Positions 55,589 through 64,000 of a DNA stretch of 64,000 nt are shown piece by piece. The translations under genes and the position numbers were made by a program. The stretch's first letter is position 1. Each line of letters starts with the position of its first letter. Origin of the DNA: Avipropionibacterium sp050157065. Lineage in GTDB: Bacteria > Actinomycetota > Actinomycetes > Propionibacteriales > Propionibacteriaceae. The stretch lies in NCBI GenBank assembly GCA_050157065.1, contig CP189573.1, one strand, 5' to 3'. The notes under the pieces are model-generated. The model saw only the letters and a list, made by a program, of their open reading frames with translations. It searched no databases and was not told the origin of the DNA.

Positions 55589-56766
55589 CAGTTCCCTTCC
55601 TTGGCCCGCAGCAGCGCCTTGGCCGCCTCGAGCGGATCGTCGATGCCCTCGGTGACGGCATCCAGTTCGTCGGCCGGCTCGGCCGGCGGCTGGGCCAGCT
55701 GGGCCGCGAGCCGTCCGGCGTGGGTCGGTGGTGCCGGGAAGTCGGCCGGCGTCCGCAGCTCCCACTCGTGCCGCAGCTGCGGCAGCACCTCGCCGAGCAG
55801 GTCGAGCTGCTCCAGCACGGTCTGCAACGGCAGGCCGGCGTGGTCGATCAGGAACAGCTGGCGGTGGTACGGGCCGAACGTCTCGGTGAAGCCGAGGGTC
55901 CGGTCCACGAACTCGTCGGGGCTGCCGACGGTCAGCGGCGTCTGGGCCGTGAACTCCTCCAGGCTCGGGCCGTGGCCGTACACCGGGGCGTTGTCGAAGT
56001 ACGGGCGGAACTCCCGTACGGCGTCCTGCGAGTTCTTGCGCATGAAGAACTGGCCACCCAGCCCGACGTAGGCGTGCTCGGCCCTGCCGTGCCCGTAGTG
56101 CTCGTACCGCTTCCGGTAGAGCGCGATCAGCCGCTGGAAGTGGTACGCCGGCCAGAAGATGTGGTTGGCGAAGAAGCCGTCACCGTAGTACGCGGCCTGC
56201 TCGGCGATCTCGGGCGACCGGATCGAGCCGTGCCACACGAACGGTGGCACGTCGTCCAGCGGCCGCGGGGTCGCGGTGAAGCCGTGCAACGGCGTGCGGT
56301 GCTTGCCTTCGGCGTCGACGTTCGCCTCCCGCCACAGCCGGTGCAGCAGGGCGTAGTTCTCCACCGCCAGCTCGATGCCGTCACGGATGTCGCGCCCGAA
56401 CCACGGGTAGACCGGGCCGGTGTTGCCGCGGCCCATCACCAGGTCGATGCGGCCGTCGGCGAGGTGCTGCAGGTACGCGTAGTCCTCCGCCAGCCGCACC
56501 GGGTCGTTGGTGGTGATCAACGTGGTCGCGGTCGACAGCATCAGCCGCTCGGTCTGCGCGGCCAGGTGTGCCAGCAGGACCGTCGGGTTCGCGGGGGCGA
56601 TGAACGGCGGGTTGTGGTGCTCACCGGTGGCGAACACGTCCAGTCCGATGTCCTCGGCCTTCTTCGCGATCTCGACGGTGGCCTTGATGCGCTCGTGCTC
56701 GGTCGGCGTGCGGCCCGTGGTCGGGTCGGTGGTCACGTCACCGATGCTGAAGATGCCCACCTGCAT
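55588..56766 (-). CDS. LLM-class FMN-dependent monooxygenase of the CE1758 type
   Basis: 392 residues of the luciferase-like superfamily. Markers are AEDIGLDVFATGEHHNPPFI, LAEDYAYLQHLADGRIDLVM and GRGNTGPVYPWFGRDIRDG. It is longer than average by about 40 residues at the C-terminus. It oxidises an unknown substrate with FMNH2 from the partner reductase that follows with a 4-base overlap. ATG at 56766 has GAGGAG upstream, and a TTGACGATTCAA palindrome lies just before. Confidence 0.9.
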   Translation of the reverse strand: MQVGIFSIGDVTTDPTTGRTPTEHERIKATVEIAKKAEDIGLDVFATGEHHNPPFIAPANPTVLLAHLAAQTERLMLSTATTLITTNDPVRLAEDYAYLQHLADGRIDLVMGRGNTGPVYPWFGRDIRDGIELAVENYALLHRLWREANVDAEGKHRTPLHGFTATPRPLDDVPPFVWHGSIRSPEIAEQAAYYGDGFFANHIFWPAYHFQRLIALYRKRYEHYGHGRAEHAYVGLGGQFFMRKNSQDAVREFRPYFDNAPVYGHGPSLEEFTAQTPLTVGSPDEFVDRTLGFTETFGPYHRQLFLIDHAGLPLQTVLEQLDLLGEVLPQLRHEWELRTPADFPAPPTHAGRLAAQLAQPPAEPADELDAVTEGIDDPLEAAKALLRAKEGN

Positions 56767-56783
56767 GATTGCTCCTCAAAAGA

Positions 56784-56795
56784 TTGACGATTCAA
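56784..56795. promoter_or_regulatory. Palindrome in the monooxygenase leader
   Basis: TTGACGATTCAA is a near-perfect 12-bp palindrome 18 bases before the start of the LLM gene. Candidate operator. Confidence 0.35.
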
Positions 56796-56882
56796 CCATA
56801 TCAACAGGGGCGCCGGACCATCTATTCCCACCCACCGCCCGGCTGTCGGCGCGAGACGGCTCAGGCACCGAGCTCCGCGGGG

Positions 56883-57548
56883 TCAGGCTCCGAGCTCGCC
56901 CATCACATGGGCACAGGCCGAGGTGATGTGCTCGGTGATGCAGACCTCGGCCCGATCGGGGTCCGCGGCGTTGATCGCCGCGATCAGCTCGCCGTGCTGT
57001 CGATGGGCGACCTTCAGCCGCGCGGTCACCGCCACCCGCTGCCGAGTGGCCTGGATGCGCTGTTGCACCCGCCTGATGGCTTCGGTGAGCTCGGGATTGC
57101 CCCCCATCCGACTGATCTCACAGTGCAGTTCGAGGTCGAGCTGCAGGAACGGGGTGGGGTCGGCCTCGGTCAACGAGCGGCTCATCGCCCGGTGCAGCGA
57201 GCGCAACCGGTCGCCGGACTCGTCCGAGGTCGCCGCAGCGCGGGCTGCTGCGACCTCGAGGATCAGCCGGAAGTCGTAGAGGTGCTGCACCGCCGCCGGC
57301 GCCAAGGACGCCACGATCGCGCCCCGCCGGGGCACGACCTGGACGACCCCGTCGGCCTCCAGCAGTCGCAGCCCCTCGCGGACCGGGGTCTTCGACAGCC
57401 CGAAGTGTTCCGACAACGGGATCTCCCGCAATCTGGTGCCCGGCGGCAGTGCGCCGGTCCGGATGGCCTGCAGCAGGGCGTCGCGGACCTGCTCGGCCAG
57501 GCTGCCACCTGGGGTGAGCGCAGGGATCTCCAGTTGGGGCGACGTCAT
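56883..57548 (-). CDS. GntR-family (FCD) transcription regulator
   Basis: 221 residues. Winged-helix DNA-binding part: VRDALLQAIRTGALPPGTRL, EHFGLSKTPVREGLRLLEAD with the recognition helix. The C-terminal FCD helical domain (LYDFRLILEVAAARAAA, LDLELHCEISRMGGNPEL, HGELIAAINAADPDRA) normally senses an organic acid through Asp/His ligands, all of which look present. It lies downstream of TauE- and DapA-like genes on the same strand; probably their local repressor. Confidence 0.9.
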   Translation of the reverse strand: MTSPQLEIPALTPGGSLAEQVRDALLQAIRTGALPPGTRLREIPLSEHFGLSKTPVREGLRLLEADGVVQVVPRRGAIVASLAPAAVQHLYDFRLILEVAAARAAATSDESGDRLRSLHRAMSRSLTEADPTPFLQLDLELHCEISRMGGNPELTEAIRRVQQRIQATRQRVAVTARLKVAHRQHGELIAAINAADPDRAEVCITEHITSACAHVMGELGA

Positions 57549-57637
57549 GGCGTCATTATTGCCGAACCGCTCGCCGCCCAGCGCCGGACACGGTGTGCCG
57601 TCCACCGGGACGCCCGACCAGCGGTCACCTCACCCGC

Positions 57638-57697
57638 GGCTGCTCGACTCAGGGCTGCTCGACTCAGGGTTGCTCGACTCGTGGCTGCTCGACTCAT
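57638..57697. repeat. Four-copy 15-bp tandem repeat at the TauE stop codon
   Basis: Units start at 57638, 57653, 57668 and 57683 with GGCTGCTCGACTC (GGTTG in unit 3). The last unit contains the stop codon of the TauE-like gene (57694-57696). Confidence 0.85.
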
Positions 57698-58518
57698 GTC
57701 GCCGCCAGTGCCGTCACCAGCAGCCAGAGCCCGCTTGCGGCCGAGACAACCGCGATCGGCAGCACCATGCGCTCGGTGGCGACCCGCCGGTGGATCGCCA
57801 CCCCGGCGAGCGTGCCAGCGAGCATGGCCACCGTCGCCACGATCAGCAGCCAGGGATCCAGCAGCGACACGGTGGCCTCCGAACCGGTCGGCAGCACCAG
57901 CACCGCCAGCGCCATGATCGTCGCGACCACGGCGTGCAACAAGGTGGCGGGCAACGCCGTGGCGAGGCTGATGCCGAAGGCGAGTAGCACCGGGATCGTC
58001 ACCAGCGGGCCGCCGACACCCGCGAGCACGGTCGCCGCACCCGCCACGGTGCCGGCCAGCACCACCACCAGCGGGGTCAGTCGGTGCAACCGTCGCCGGG
58101 TGGGTTGCTCGACCACCCGAGCCCGCGCCCGACGGTTGACCATGATCAGCACGGCGGCCGCGATCACCGCGACGCCGAGCACGGCGCGCAGGGTGACCTG
58201 GTCCACCCTGTCGACCATCAGCCGGGCGAGGATCACACCGGGTGCGGTGCCCAGGCACAGCAATCCGAAGTAGCGCCACGGCGATGGCCCGGTGTGGTGA
58301 CGCAGGTGGAGTCCGGCGGCCAGGGCGGCCGGCAGCAGGGTGCTCGCCAGCCCGTGGGCGACCGCGGTCGGCGCCGCCATGGCGGTGAGCCCGGCCAGGG
58401 CCGCGGGGAGCAGGAAGCCGCCGTACCCGGTCGATCCGAGGCCCGCACCGATCGCGAGGCTGACCAGGGCCACCAGCAGCACCGTGATCAGCCCGAACTC
58501 CGACCCCGCGAAGGTCAC
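57694..58518 (-). CDS. TauE/SafE-family permease
   Basis: 274 residues, eight spans. The family pattern is SLAIGAGLGSTGYGGFLLPA in the first half and AATVLAGVGGPLVTIPVLLA in the second, with AHGLASTLLPAALAAGL and ATLLHAVVATIM. TauE/SafE proteins export sulphonates, sulphite or organic acids. The GTG start overlaps the stop of the DapA-like gene by four bases, so it belongs to that catabolic unit, perhaps moving its substrate or product. Confidence 0.85.
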   Translation of the reverse strand: MTFAGSEFGLITVLLVALVSLAIGAGLGSTGYGGFLLPAALAGLTAMAAPTAVAHGLASTLLPAALAAGLHLRHHTGPSPWRYFGLLCLGTAPGVILARLMVDRVDQVTLRAVLGVAVIAAAVLIMVNRRARARVVEQPTRRRLHRLTPLVVVLAGTVAGAATVLAGVGGPLVTIPVLLAFGISLATALPATLLHAVVATIMALAVLVLPTGSEATVSLLDPWLLIVATVAMLAGTLAGVAIHRRVATERMVLPIAVVSAASGLWLLVTALAAT

Positions 58519-59411
58519 GGGCAGTCCGGCTGCATGAGTCGGCTGACGACGGCATCGAGATCGGCCACGTCCGCCGGACCGAGCTGCGGAAAGGGACCCC
58601 GTACGCGAGGGTTGGCGATCACACCGGCTCGGGCCAGCAGCAGCTTGGTCATGCCGATGCCCAGTCGGGGGGTGCTCGTCACCCGGATCAGCGGGTGGTG
58701 GCGATCGAACAGCGCGACCGCGGCCTCGCGGTCGCCGGCGTGCCACAGGTCCCAGATCTTGCGGTAGACCTCAGGCATGATGGCGCCCGGCATGGTGCCC
58801 ACGATGCCACGGGCCAGCTCCTCGGGCAGCCAGGTGCCGGCCTGTCCGCCCAACATCGCGAGGTGGTTGCCGACCCGCTCGCCGACCTCGGCCATGGTGG
58901 TGGGCGGGTGGGCGGTCTCGATCTTGGCGAAGCCGATGTTCGGATGGGGTGCGAGCTCGTGGTACACCGCCATCGACAGGGCCACCCCGTGCCATCCGGG
59001 ATTGTCCTGGATCATCACCACCGCTTCGGACGCATCGGCCGCTGCCAGGAAGTAGCCGCACAGGGCCCGGTCGTCAGGCCGGCCGATGCTGGGGGGCATC
59101 ACCATCAACACCGCCGCCCCGGCAGCATGCGACGCGGCGGCGAGACCGGCCACCGCCTCGGGGCTGACGTGGCTGCAGCCGGCAACCAGCGGGACCCGTC
59201 CGGCCAGGTGGCCCGCCGCCCGGCGAATGACGGTCAGGCGCTCGTCATCGGTGAGGGTGATGGCCTCACTGGCCATCCCGAGCACCGCGACCCCGTCGAC
59301 GCCGGCCGCGACAAGACGATCAAGAACGCTGTCGAGGGAGTCGAGGTCCAACTGCCCCGACCCGTCGAACGGGGTGGGGGCAATGGGCACCAAGCCCTGC
59401 AGCGCAATCAT
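58515..59411 (-). CDS. DapA/NanA-superfamily aldolase-like protein without the usual Tyr
   Basis: 298 residues, TIM-barrel of the dihydrodipicolinate synthase family. The Schiff-base Lys163 is present (GFAKIETAH). Two other active-site elements differ: the usual Thr-Thr-Gly-Glu is GMASEA, and the Tyr of YNxP is Gln135 (MIQDNPGW). So it is not DapA and may be a lyase or hydratase for a sugar acid. ATG at 59411 has AAGGAG upstream. Divergent from the enolase-superfamily gene and coupled to TauE. Confidence 0.85.
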   Translation of the reverse strand: MIALQGLVPIAPTPFDGSGQLDLDSLDSVLDRLVAAGVDGVAVLGMASEAITLTDDERLTVIRRAAGHLAGRVPLVAGCSHVSPEAVAGLAAASHAAGAAVLMVMPPSIGRPDDRALCGYFLAAADASEAVVMIQDNPGWHGVALSMAVYHELAPHPNIGFAKIETAHPPTTMAEVGERVGNHLAMLGGQAGTWLPEELARGIVGTMPGAIMPEVYRKIWDLWHAGDREAAVALFDRHHPLIRVTSTPRLGIGMTKLLLARAGVIANPRVRGPFPQLGPADVADLDAVVSRLMQPDCP

Positions 59412-59440
59412 CAACAGCTCCTTGCCACGTTGAGAAGAAT

Positions 59441-59458
59441 TTGGAATATGATACACAA
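59441..59458. promoter_or_regulatory. AT-rich operator/promoter candidate
   Basis: The stretch TTGGAATATGATACACAA lies between the divergent DapA-like and enolase-superfamily genes, is strikingly AT-rich for this genome, and is roughly palindromic (TTG..AT/AT..CAA), as for FCD-type GntR sites. Confidence 0.4.
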
Positions 59459-59485
59459 AGCGTAGACGCGTCTCGGCCACCGTTC

Positions 59486-59558
59486 CCCGAGCTTGTCGAG
59501 GGGGGGCATCTCGACAAGCTCGACGGGCGTTGGGACACGCTCGACAGGCATCAGGCTC
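59486..59558. repeat. Dispersed CTCGACAAGCTCGA-type repeat
   Basis: Successive words GAGCTTGTCGAG, CTCGACAAGCTCGACG, CGCTCGACAGG and GGCTCGAC. Same family as the words at 12646 and 30795. Confidence 0.5.
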
Positions 59559-59583
59559 GACTCCAACAGGAAGAACGTGCGTC

Positions 59584-60861
59584 ATGATCATCACCGAGGT
59601 CGAAGTCAGCCACGTCCGGATCCCGTTCGCCGATCGGGTGCGCGGCTGGGCCGAGCTGGACGTTCCGCAACTGCGTGACCTGCAGGTGGTCCGACTGCTG
59701 ACCGACGATCCCAACCTTGTCGGGATCGGCGAGCAGCCGTACGTCCACCAGGTGACCAAGGCCGGCACCGTGTCCCAGGTGATCGGGCGGTCGCCGGCGG
59801 AGGTCCGGGGGTGGGACTGGCTGGGGCGTGCCATCCAGATGGCGGCCCACGACCTGCTCGGACGGCAACTCGGGGTGCCGGTGTGGCAGCTGCTCGGCGC
59901 CCAGTGCCATCGCCGCACCGTACCGGTGTCGTGGTGGAGCTCCAGCCTGACGCCGCGTGATCAGTGGGCCGCCGAGGCCAGGGCGGCTCACGACGCGGGT
60001 TACCGCACCCACAAGATCAAGGCCTATCCGTGGATGGACCTCCCCGAGGTTGCCCGGAAGATCGTGGCGGAGGTCGGCGATGGCTACAGCCTCGACCTCG
60101 ATTTCAACGGAATGCTGCGCACGCGGGGGGAAGCCCTGTCGGTGCTGCAGCCGCTCGCCGACCTGCGGGCGGTCGGCATCCTGGAGAGCCCCTGCCGCAT
60201 CGACTCGACCAACGATCTGGTGGCCGTACGCGATGCCCTCGCCCGCCCGCTGGCCGAACACTGGCGGGCGCCCTGGAGCCGTCAGCTGCTGGAGTCCGAT
60301 GCCGTCGATGGGTTCGTGTTCGCCACCGACGGCGTCACCGAACTGATGCAGCAGCTGGCCGTCGCCGACCACTTCAACAAGGCTGGCTGGCTGCAGATGC
60401 TGGGCACCGACCTGACCACCACGTACGCCCTCCACCTCAGCGCGGCCGGTCCGGCGGCCCGGTGGCCGGTCGTCACCTGCGCCATGATGTTGGAGCACCC
60501 GCTGGTGACGGACCCGATCACCATGGCCGACGGGGTCGCGGAGGTGCCGATGGCGCCCGGTCTCGGCGTCGAGCTCGACCCCGATGCGCTGGCGCGCTAC
60601 ACCGTGACCGGGTCCGAACCCGCTCCCGCGCCGCCGCGCCACGTGTTGTCGGTGGGCGATGCGCTGGGCGAGATCCGGCATCACCGCAGCTTCCGGTCGG
60701 CCTGGCTGGAGGCGCGCAACATCGGCTGGGGGCAGGTGCGAGCGGCCGAGCCGTACCTGTCGGTGCGACTCGACGACGGCACGAGCGACTTCGATGCCGC
60801 ATGGCAGGCCGCCGAGGCCTGGTTGCCCACCGCCGGCGCCTTCGATGGCTTCCGACGTTGA
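59584..60861 (+). CDS. Enolase-superfamily dehydratase/racemase
   Basis: 425 residues of the mandelate racemase/muconate lactonising branch. The Lys-x-Lys acid/base is in THKIKAYPW, the metal ligands are in LDLDFNG and ILESPC, and the capping domain begins ITEVEVSHVRIPFADRVRGW. Members dehydrate sugar acids or racemise hydroxy acids. It is divergently transcribed from the DapA-like and TauE-like genes, whose reactions often follow in sugar-acid breakdown. ATG at 59584. The stop is part of a 17-bp tandem repeat. Confidence 0.87.
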   Translation: MIITEVEVSHVRIPFADRVRGWAELDVPQLRDLQVVRLLTDDPNLVGIGEQPYVHQVTKAGTVSQVIGRSPAEVRGWDWLGRAIQMAAHDLLGRQLGVPVWQLLGAQCHRRTVPVSWWSSSLTPRDQWAAEARAAHDAGYRTHKIKAYPWMDLPEVARKIVAEVGDGYSLDLDFNGMLRTRGEALSVLQPLADLRAVGILESPCRIDSTNDLVAVRDALARPLAEHWRAPWSRQLLESDAVDGFVFATDGVTELMQQLAVADHFNKAGWLQMLGTDLTTTYALHLSAAGPAARWPVVTCAMMLEHPLVTDPITMADGVAEVPMAPGLGVELDPDALARYTVTGSEPAPAPPRHVLSVGDALGEIRHHRSFRSAWLEARNIGWGQVRAAEPYLSVRLDDGTSDFDAAWQAAEAWLPTAGAFDGFRR

Positions 60862-60890
60862 GCTCTGTCCGGCGTTGAGCTCTGTCCGGC
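60857..60890. repeat. 17-bp tandem repeat at the enolase-superfamily stop
   Basis: GTTGAGCTCTGTCCGGC at 60857-60873 and again at 60874-60890. The first copy contains the stop codon TGA (60859-60861). Confidence 0.85.
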
Positions 60891-60902
60891 GTTGTGGCCG
60901 GC

Positions 60903-61253
60903 TCAGCCGGCTTGGTCGTGGTAGGCCTCGAGCACCCGGGTCGGGATGCGGCCACGGTCACTCACCTGGTACCCGTTGTCGCGCGCCCAGTCACGGACCG
61001 CCTTCACCTGCTCCGGATCGGTGCGCGGACTCGACCGGCGGGGCTCGATGCTCGACCGCGTCGTGCCGGGCTCCCGCTCGGCGTTCTCGACGTACGGCGC
61101 GAGCGCCTCGCGGAACTGTCGGGCGCTCTCGCGCCCCAGGTCGATGGTGTAGGACACCCCGTTGACACCGAACCGGATGGTCTCGCCCTCCCCCTCCGGG
61201 AGGACCTCTCCGGTCATGTCGTCGATCAATTGCGTGATGATCTGCTTCGCCAT
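60903..61253 (-). CDS. lsr2: Lsr2-type nucleoid protein
   Basis: 116 residues. The N-terminal oligomerisation domain (MAKQIITQLIDDMTGE, VSYTIDLGRESARQFREAL) and the C-terminal DNA-binding domain (VRDWARDNGYQVSDRGRIP with the Arg-Gly-Arg minor-groove hook) are complete. Lsr2 silences AT-rich, often horizontally acquired DNA, the actinobacterial analogue of H-NS. The start ATG is preceded by GAGAGG. Stands alone. Confidence 0.95.
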   Translation of the reverse strand: MAKQIITQLIDDMTGEVLPEGEGETIRFGVNGVSYTIDLGRESARQFREALAPYVENAEREPGTTRSSIEPRRSSPRTDPEQVKAVRDWARDNGYQVSDRGRIPTRVLEAYHDQAG

Positions 61254-61581
61254 GGTCTTTCCAACCTCTCAGGCCATCTTCTGGTGAGCCCGCTCATTGC
61301 CCTGGCAAGCCCGATTCCCGGGCAAGCCCCATTCCTGCACAGCGCCGCCGGGCACACCGCGACCAGCCCCTCCACAGGCAGTCAGCGCCGAGCGTAGCCG
61401 CATGGTGGTGCCATTCGTGCCGACTTTGGCTGATGTGTCGACTTTGTCGCTGACGAGTTTCTCGGACCTCGGTCGTGACAGCATCGGACGATTCGAGAAA
61501 CTTTCTCCCGAGGTGCTGTCGACGGGACCCGATCCCGTTCGTCTCCCTCACGTCAACCACCCGACAACGAAGGAGACGACC
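61254..61581. promoter_or_regulatory. Divergent region between lsr2 and the YCII-sigma unit
   Basis: No gene. AGTTTCTCG (61456-61464) and CGAGAAACT (61494-61502) are perfect 9-bp inverted arms 29 bases apart, about 80 bases before the YCII start. Possible regulator site. Confidence 0.35.
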
Positions 61582-61935
61582 ATGAAGTACATCTTGTTGG
61601 TGATGGGGTTCCGCGAGGGCGAGGGGATGCCCGTACCGCCGACCACCGGTGAACCCAATCCGGAGGAGTTCGACGCGTACGTCCGGGAGACCGAACGGGC
61701 CGGCGTCAGCGTCGACTGGGGCGTGGCGGGGCCGTACGAGGAGGGCACCAGCGTGCAGGTCGACCCGACCGGCGAGCGGCTGGTCACCAACGGCCCGTTC
61801 GCCGAGTCGCGCGAATACCTCGGCGGCTGGAACCTGATCGACGTCCCCGACCTGGACGCCGCCCTCGAGTGGGCCGGCAAGCACCCTGGCGCCAAGTACG
61901 GTCGGATCGAGGTCCGGCCCTGGATGAAGTTCTGA
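61582..61935 (+). CDS. YCII/DGPF-domain protein, partner of the ECF sigma factor
   Basis: 117 residues. The YCII fold is shown by KYILLVMGFREGEG, RLVTNGPFAESREYLGGWNL with the DGPF-type NGPF, and KYGRIEVRPW. Proteins of this type are encoded next to ECF42-group sigma factors in most actinobacteria. The ATG has AAGGAG 7-8 bases upstream. The sigma gene starts 36 bases after the stop. Enzymatic function is unknown. Confidence 0.92.
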   Translation: MKYILLVMGFREGEGMPVPPTTGEPNPEEFDAYVRETERAGVSVDWGVAGPYEEGTSVQVDPTGERLVTNGPFAESREYLGGWNLIDVPDLDAALEWAGKHPGAKYGRIEVRPWMKF

Positions 61936-61971
61936 GGGTCGCCGAGGTGCCGACGTGAGGCTGGGACGACG

Positions 61972-63256
<1,285 letters not shown>

Positions 63257-63276
<20 letters not shown>

Positions 63277-63306
63277 TGACCGCGCAACCGCAATGTCGTG
63301 ATGACC
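63257..63306. repeat. 25-bp tandem repeat across the sigma-factor stop
   Basis: GCGCAACCGCGCTGTCGTGA starts at 63257 and its near copy (CAATG for GCTG) at 63282. The stop codon TGA of the sigma gene lies in the first unit. Confidence 0.8.
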
Positions 63307-63326
63307 GCGCGGCCGCGTACGACTTC

Positions 63327-63344
63327 GTCTGAGGTACCTCAGAC
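63327..63344. repeat. Perfect 18-bp palindrome near the IS3-type element
   Basis: GTCTGAGGTACCTCAGAC. It lies between the sigma gene and the transposase gene and may mark the outer end of the insertion sequence or its target site. Confidence 0.55.
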
Positions 63345-64000
63345 AGCCTGCCTCAGCTGATGACCGCAGAAAATCAGCAGATCGTCTGATGTGCGGGAGG
63401 GGGATGGGCCGCCCCCTTCATTCGGTCCGGTCGCTCTGTGAGTCGTCGGTTTCGATTTGATGGGTGCACTGCCGAGCGTACTCGGCCGGGGGTAGGTAGC
63501 CGAGCGATGAGTGCCGACGCTGATGGTTGTACTCGGTCTTCCAGTCGCCGATCACGACCTGAGCGTGCAGCAGTGAGTAGAAGCTGTTGATGTTGAGACA
63601 CTCGTCGCGGAGGCGGCTGTTGAACGATTCGACGTATCCGTTGTGCCAGGGCGAGCCGGGCGGAATGTAGAACAGGCCGGTGCGGGTACCCGCCCAGTCG
63701 GCCATCGCGTCGCTGATGAACTCGGGCCCGTTGTCGCTGCGGAGCACACCCGGTGCTCCGCGGACGGCGACGAGCTCTTCGAGGTGGGCGGTGAGCCGGT
63801 CGGCGGTGATCGACCGCTCCACGAGCCCGCCGATGCATTCGCGGGTGTGCTCGTCGACGATGGAGCAGATCTTGATCGGGCAGCCCCGCTCGTCGGCGTC
63901 GAACTGGAAGTCCACACCCCATACGAGGTTCGGTGCGACCGCCGCCGGGGCGTCGACGGTCGAGGATCCGACACGCTTGCGGCGTCGCCGCTGCGGGACG
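63345..64000 (-). mobile_element. IS3-family insertion sequence, one end
   Basis: The element carries the transposase gene below and continues past the right edge of the window. A GC-rich hairpin (GGGAGGGGG...CCGCCCCC-type) lies between the stop and the presumed end. The terminal inverted repeat could not be confirmed because the other end is outside. Confidence 0.6.
63418..64000 (-). CDS. IS3-family transposase OrfB, C-terminal part
   Basis: The reading frame is open to the edge of the window, so only about 194 residues are seen. The integrase core (rve) shows the DDE triad: VWGVDFQFDADE for the first Asp, VLRSDNGPEFISDAM for the second and WHNGYVESFNSRLRDECLN for the Glu. The C-terminal HHSLGY-like RRHSSLGYLPPAEYA is typical of IS3 members. 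A basic segment at the window edge (RRRRKRV) fits the linker before the core. OrfA must lie further right. Confidence 0.9.
   Translation of the reverse strand, partial: VPQRRRRKRVGSSTVDAPAAVAPNLVWGVDFQFDADERGCPIKICSIVDEHTRECIGGLVERSITADRLTAHLEELVAVRGAPGVLRSDNGPEFISDAMADWAGTRTGLFYIPPGSPWHNGYVESFNSRLRDECLNINSFYSLLHAQVVIGDWKTEYNHQRRHSSLGYLPPAEYARQCTHQIETDDSQSDRTE

Noticed and set aside
54107..56071. Plus-strand open frame across the ankyrin, FMN reductase and LLM genes
   Set aside because: Spans three well-supported minus-strand genes and has no domain of its own.

Overview
The window is a high-GC actinobacterial chromosome segment that begins at the replication origin. The order dnaA - oriC - dnaN - gnd - recF - dciA - gyrB - gyrA - DUF3566 is the classic actinobacterial origin cluster. 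Lsr2, a DUF222/HNH protein, WXG100-like proteins, an ECF42-type sigma factor and an ectoine importer fit the same phylum. The overall flavour is Propionibacteriales-like, but that is only a guess from gene style.

Layout. (1) 1-16.5 kb: replication core, all on + except a Tat-exported M23 peptidase. A translationally coupled set of four unnamed membrane proteins sits between dciA and gyrB. (2) 16.6-19.7 kb: a P-loop NTPase next to an ABC-exporter-like protein whose nucleotide-binding domain has lost all catalytic motifs. (3) 19.7-28 kb: an adenosylcobalamin riboswitch drives nrdA-nrdB. The small subunit has the Phe/Glu signature of class Ic ribonucleotide reductase. The pair is flanked by two breakpoints at which four unrelated genes are truncated. 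(4) 28-34 kb: HAD hydrolase, DUF222/HNH, DinB, NUDIX, AraC-DinB, DHFR-like genes and tandem repeats. (5) 34.3 kb: tRNA-Ile(GAU), which in relatives lies just after gyrA/DUF3566, so about 17.8 kb separates them here. (6) 34-46 kb: YcaQ-like protein, a T7SS-type toxin locus (WXG100, CpnT-N-like, YbaB-like, GH-E nuclease, TPR protein), a catalytically dead alpha/beta hydrolase, a CMD protein, glutathione peroxidase, a MazF-type toxin-antitoxin pair, two pseudogene remnants, threonine ammonia-lyase and a DUF2797 protein. (7) 46-53.4 kb: CBS protein plus ArsB/NhaD-type permease, pirin, and the ehuBCDA ectoine uptake operon. (8) 53.8-64 kb: ankyrin protein, the CE1758/CE1759 flavin monooxygenase-reductase pair, a GntR / TauE / DapA-like / enolase-superfamily catabolic module, Lsr2, a YCII + ECF42 sigma pair, and an IS3-type transposase running off the right edge.

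The most interesting items are the B12-riboswitch-controlled class Ic-like reductase with a repeat-invaded NrdA tail, the dead ABC exporter paired with a P-loop NTPase, the split T7SS toxin locus, and a recurring pattern of short tandem repeats that start at or span stop codons (six genes). All family assignments come from reading motifs by eye; no searches were run.
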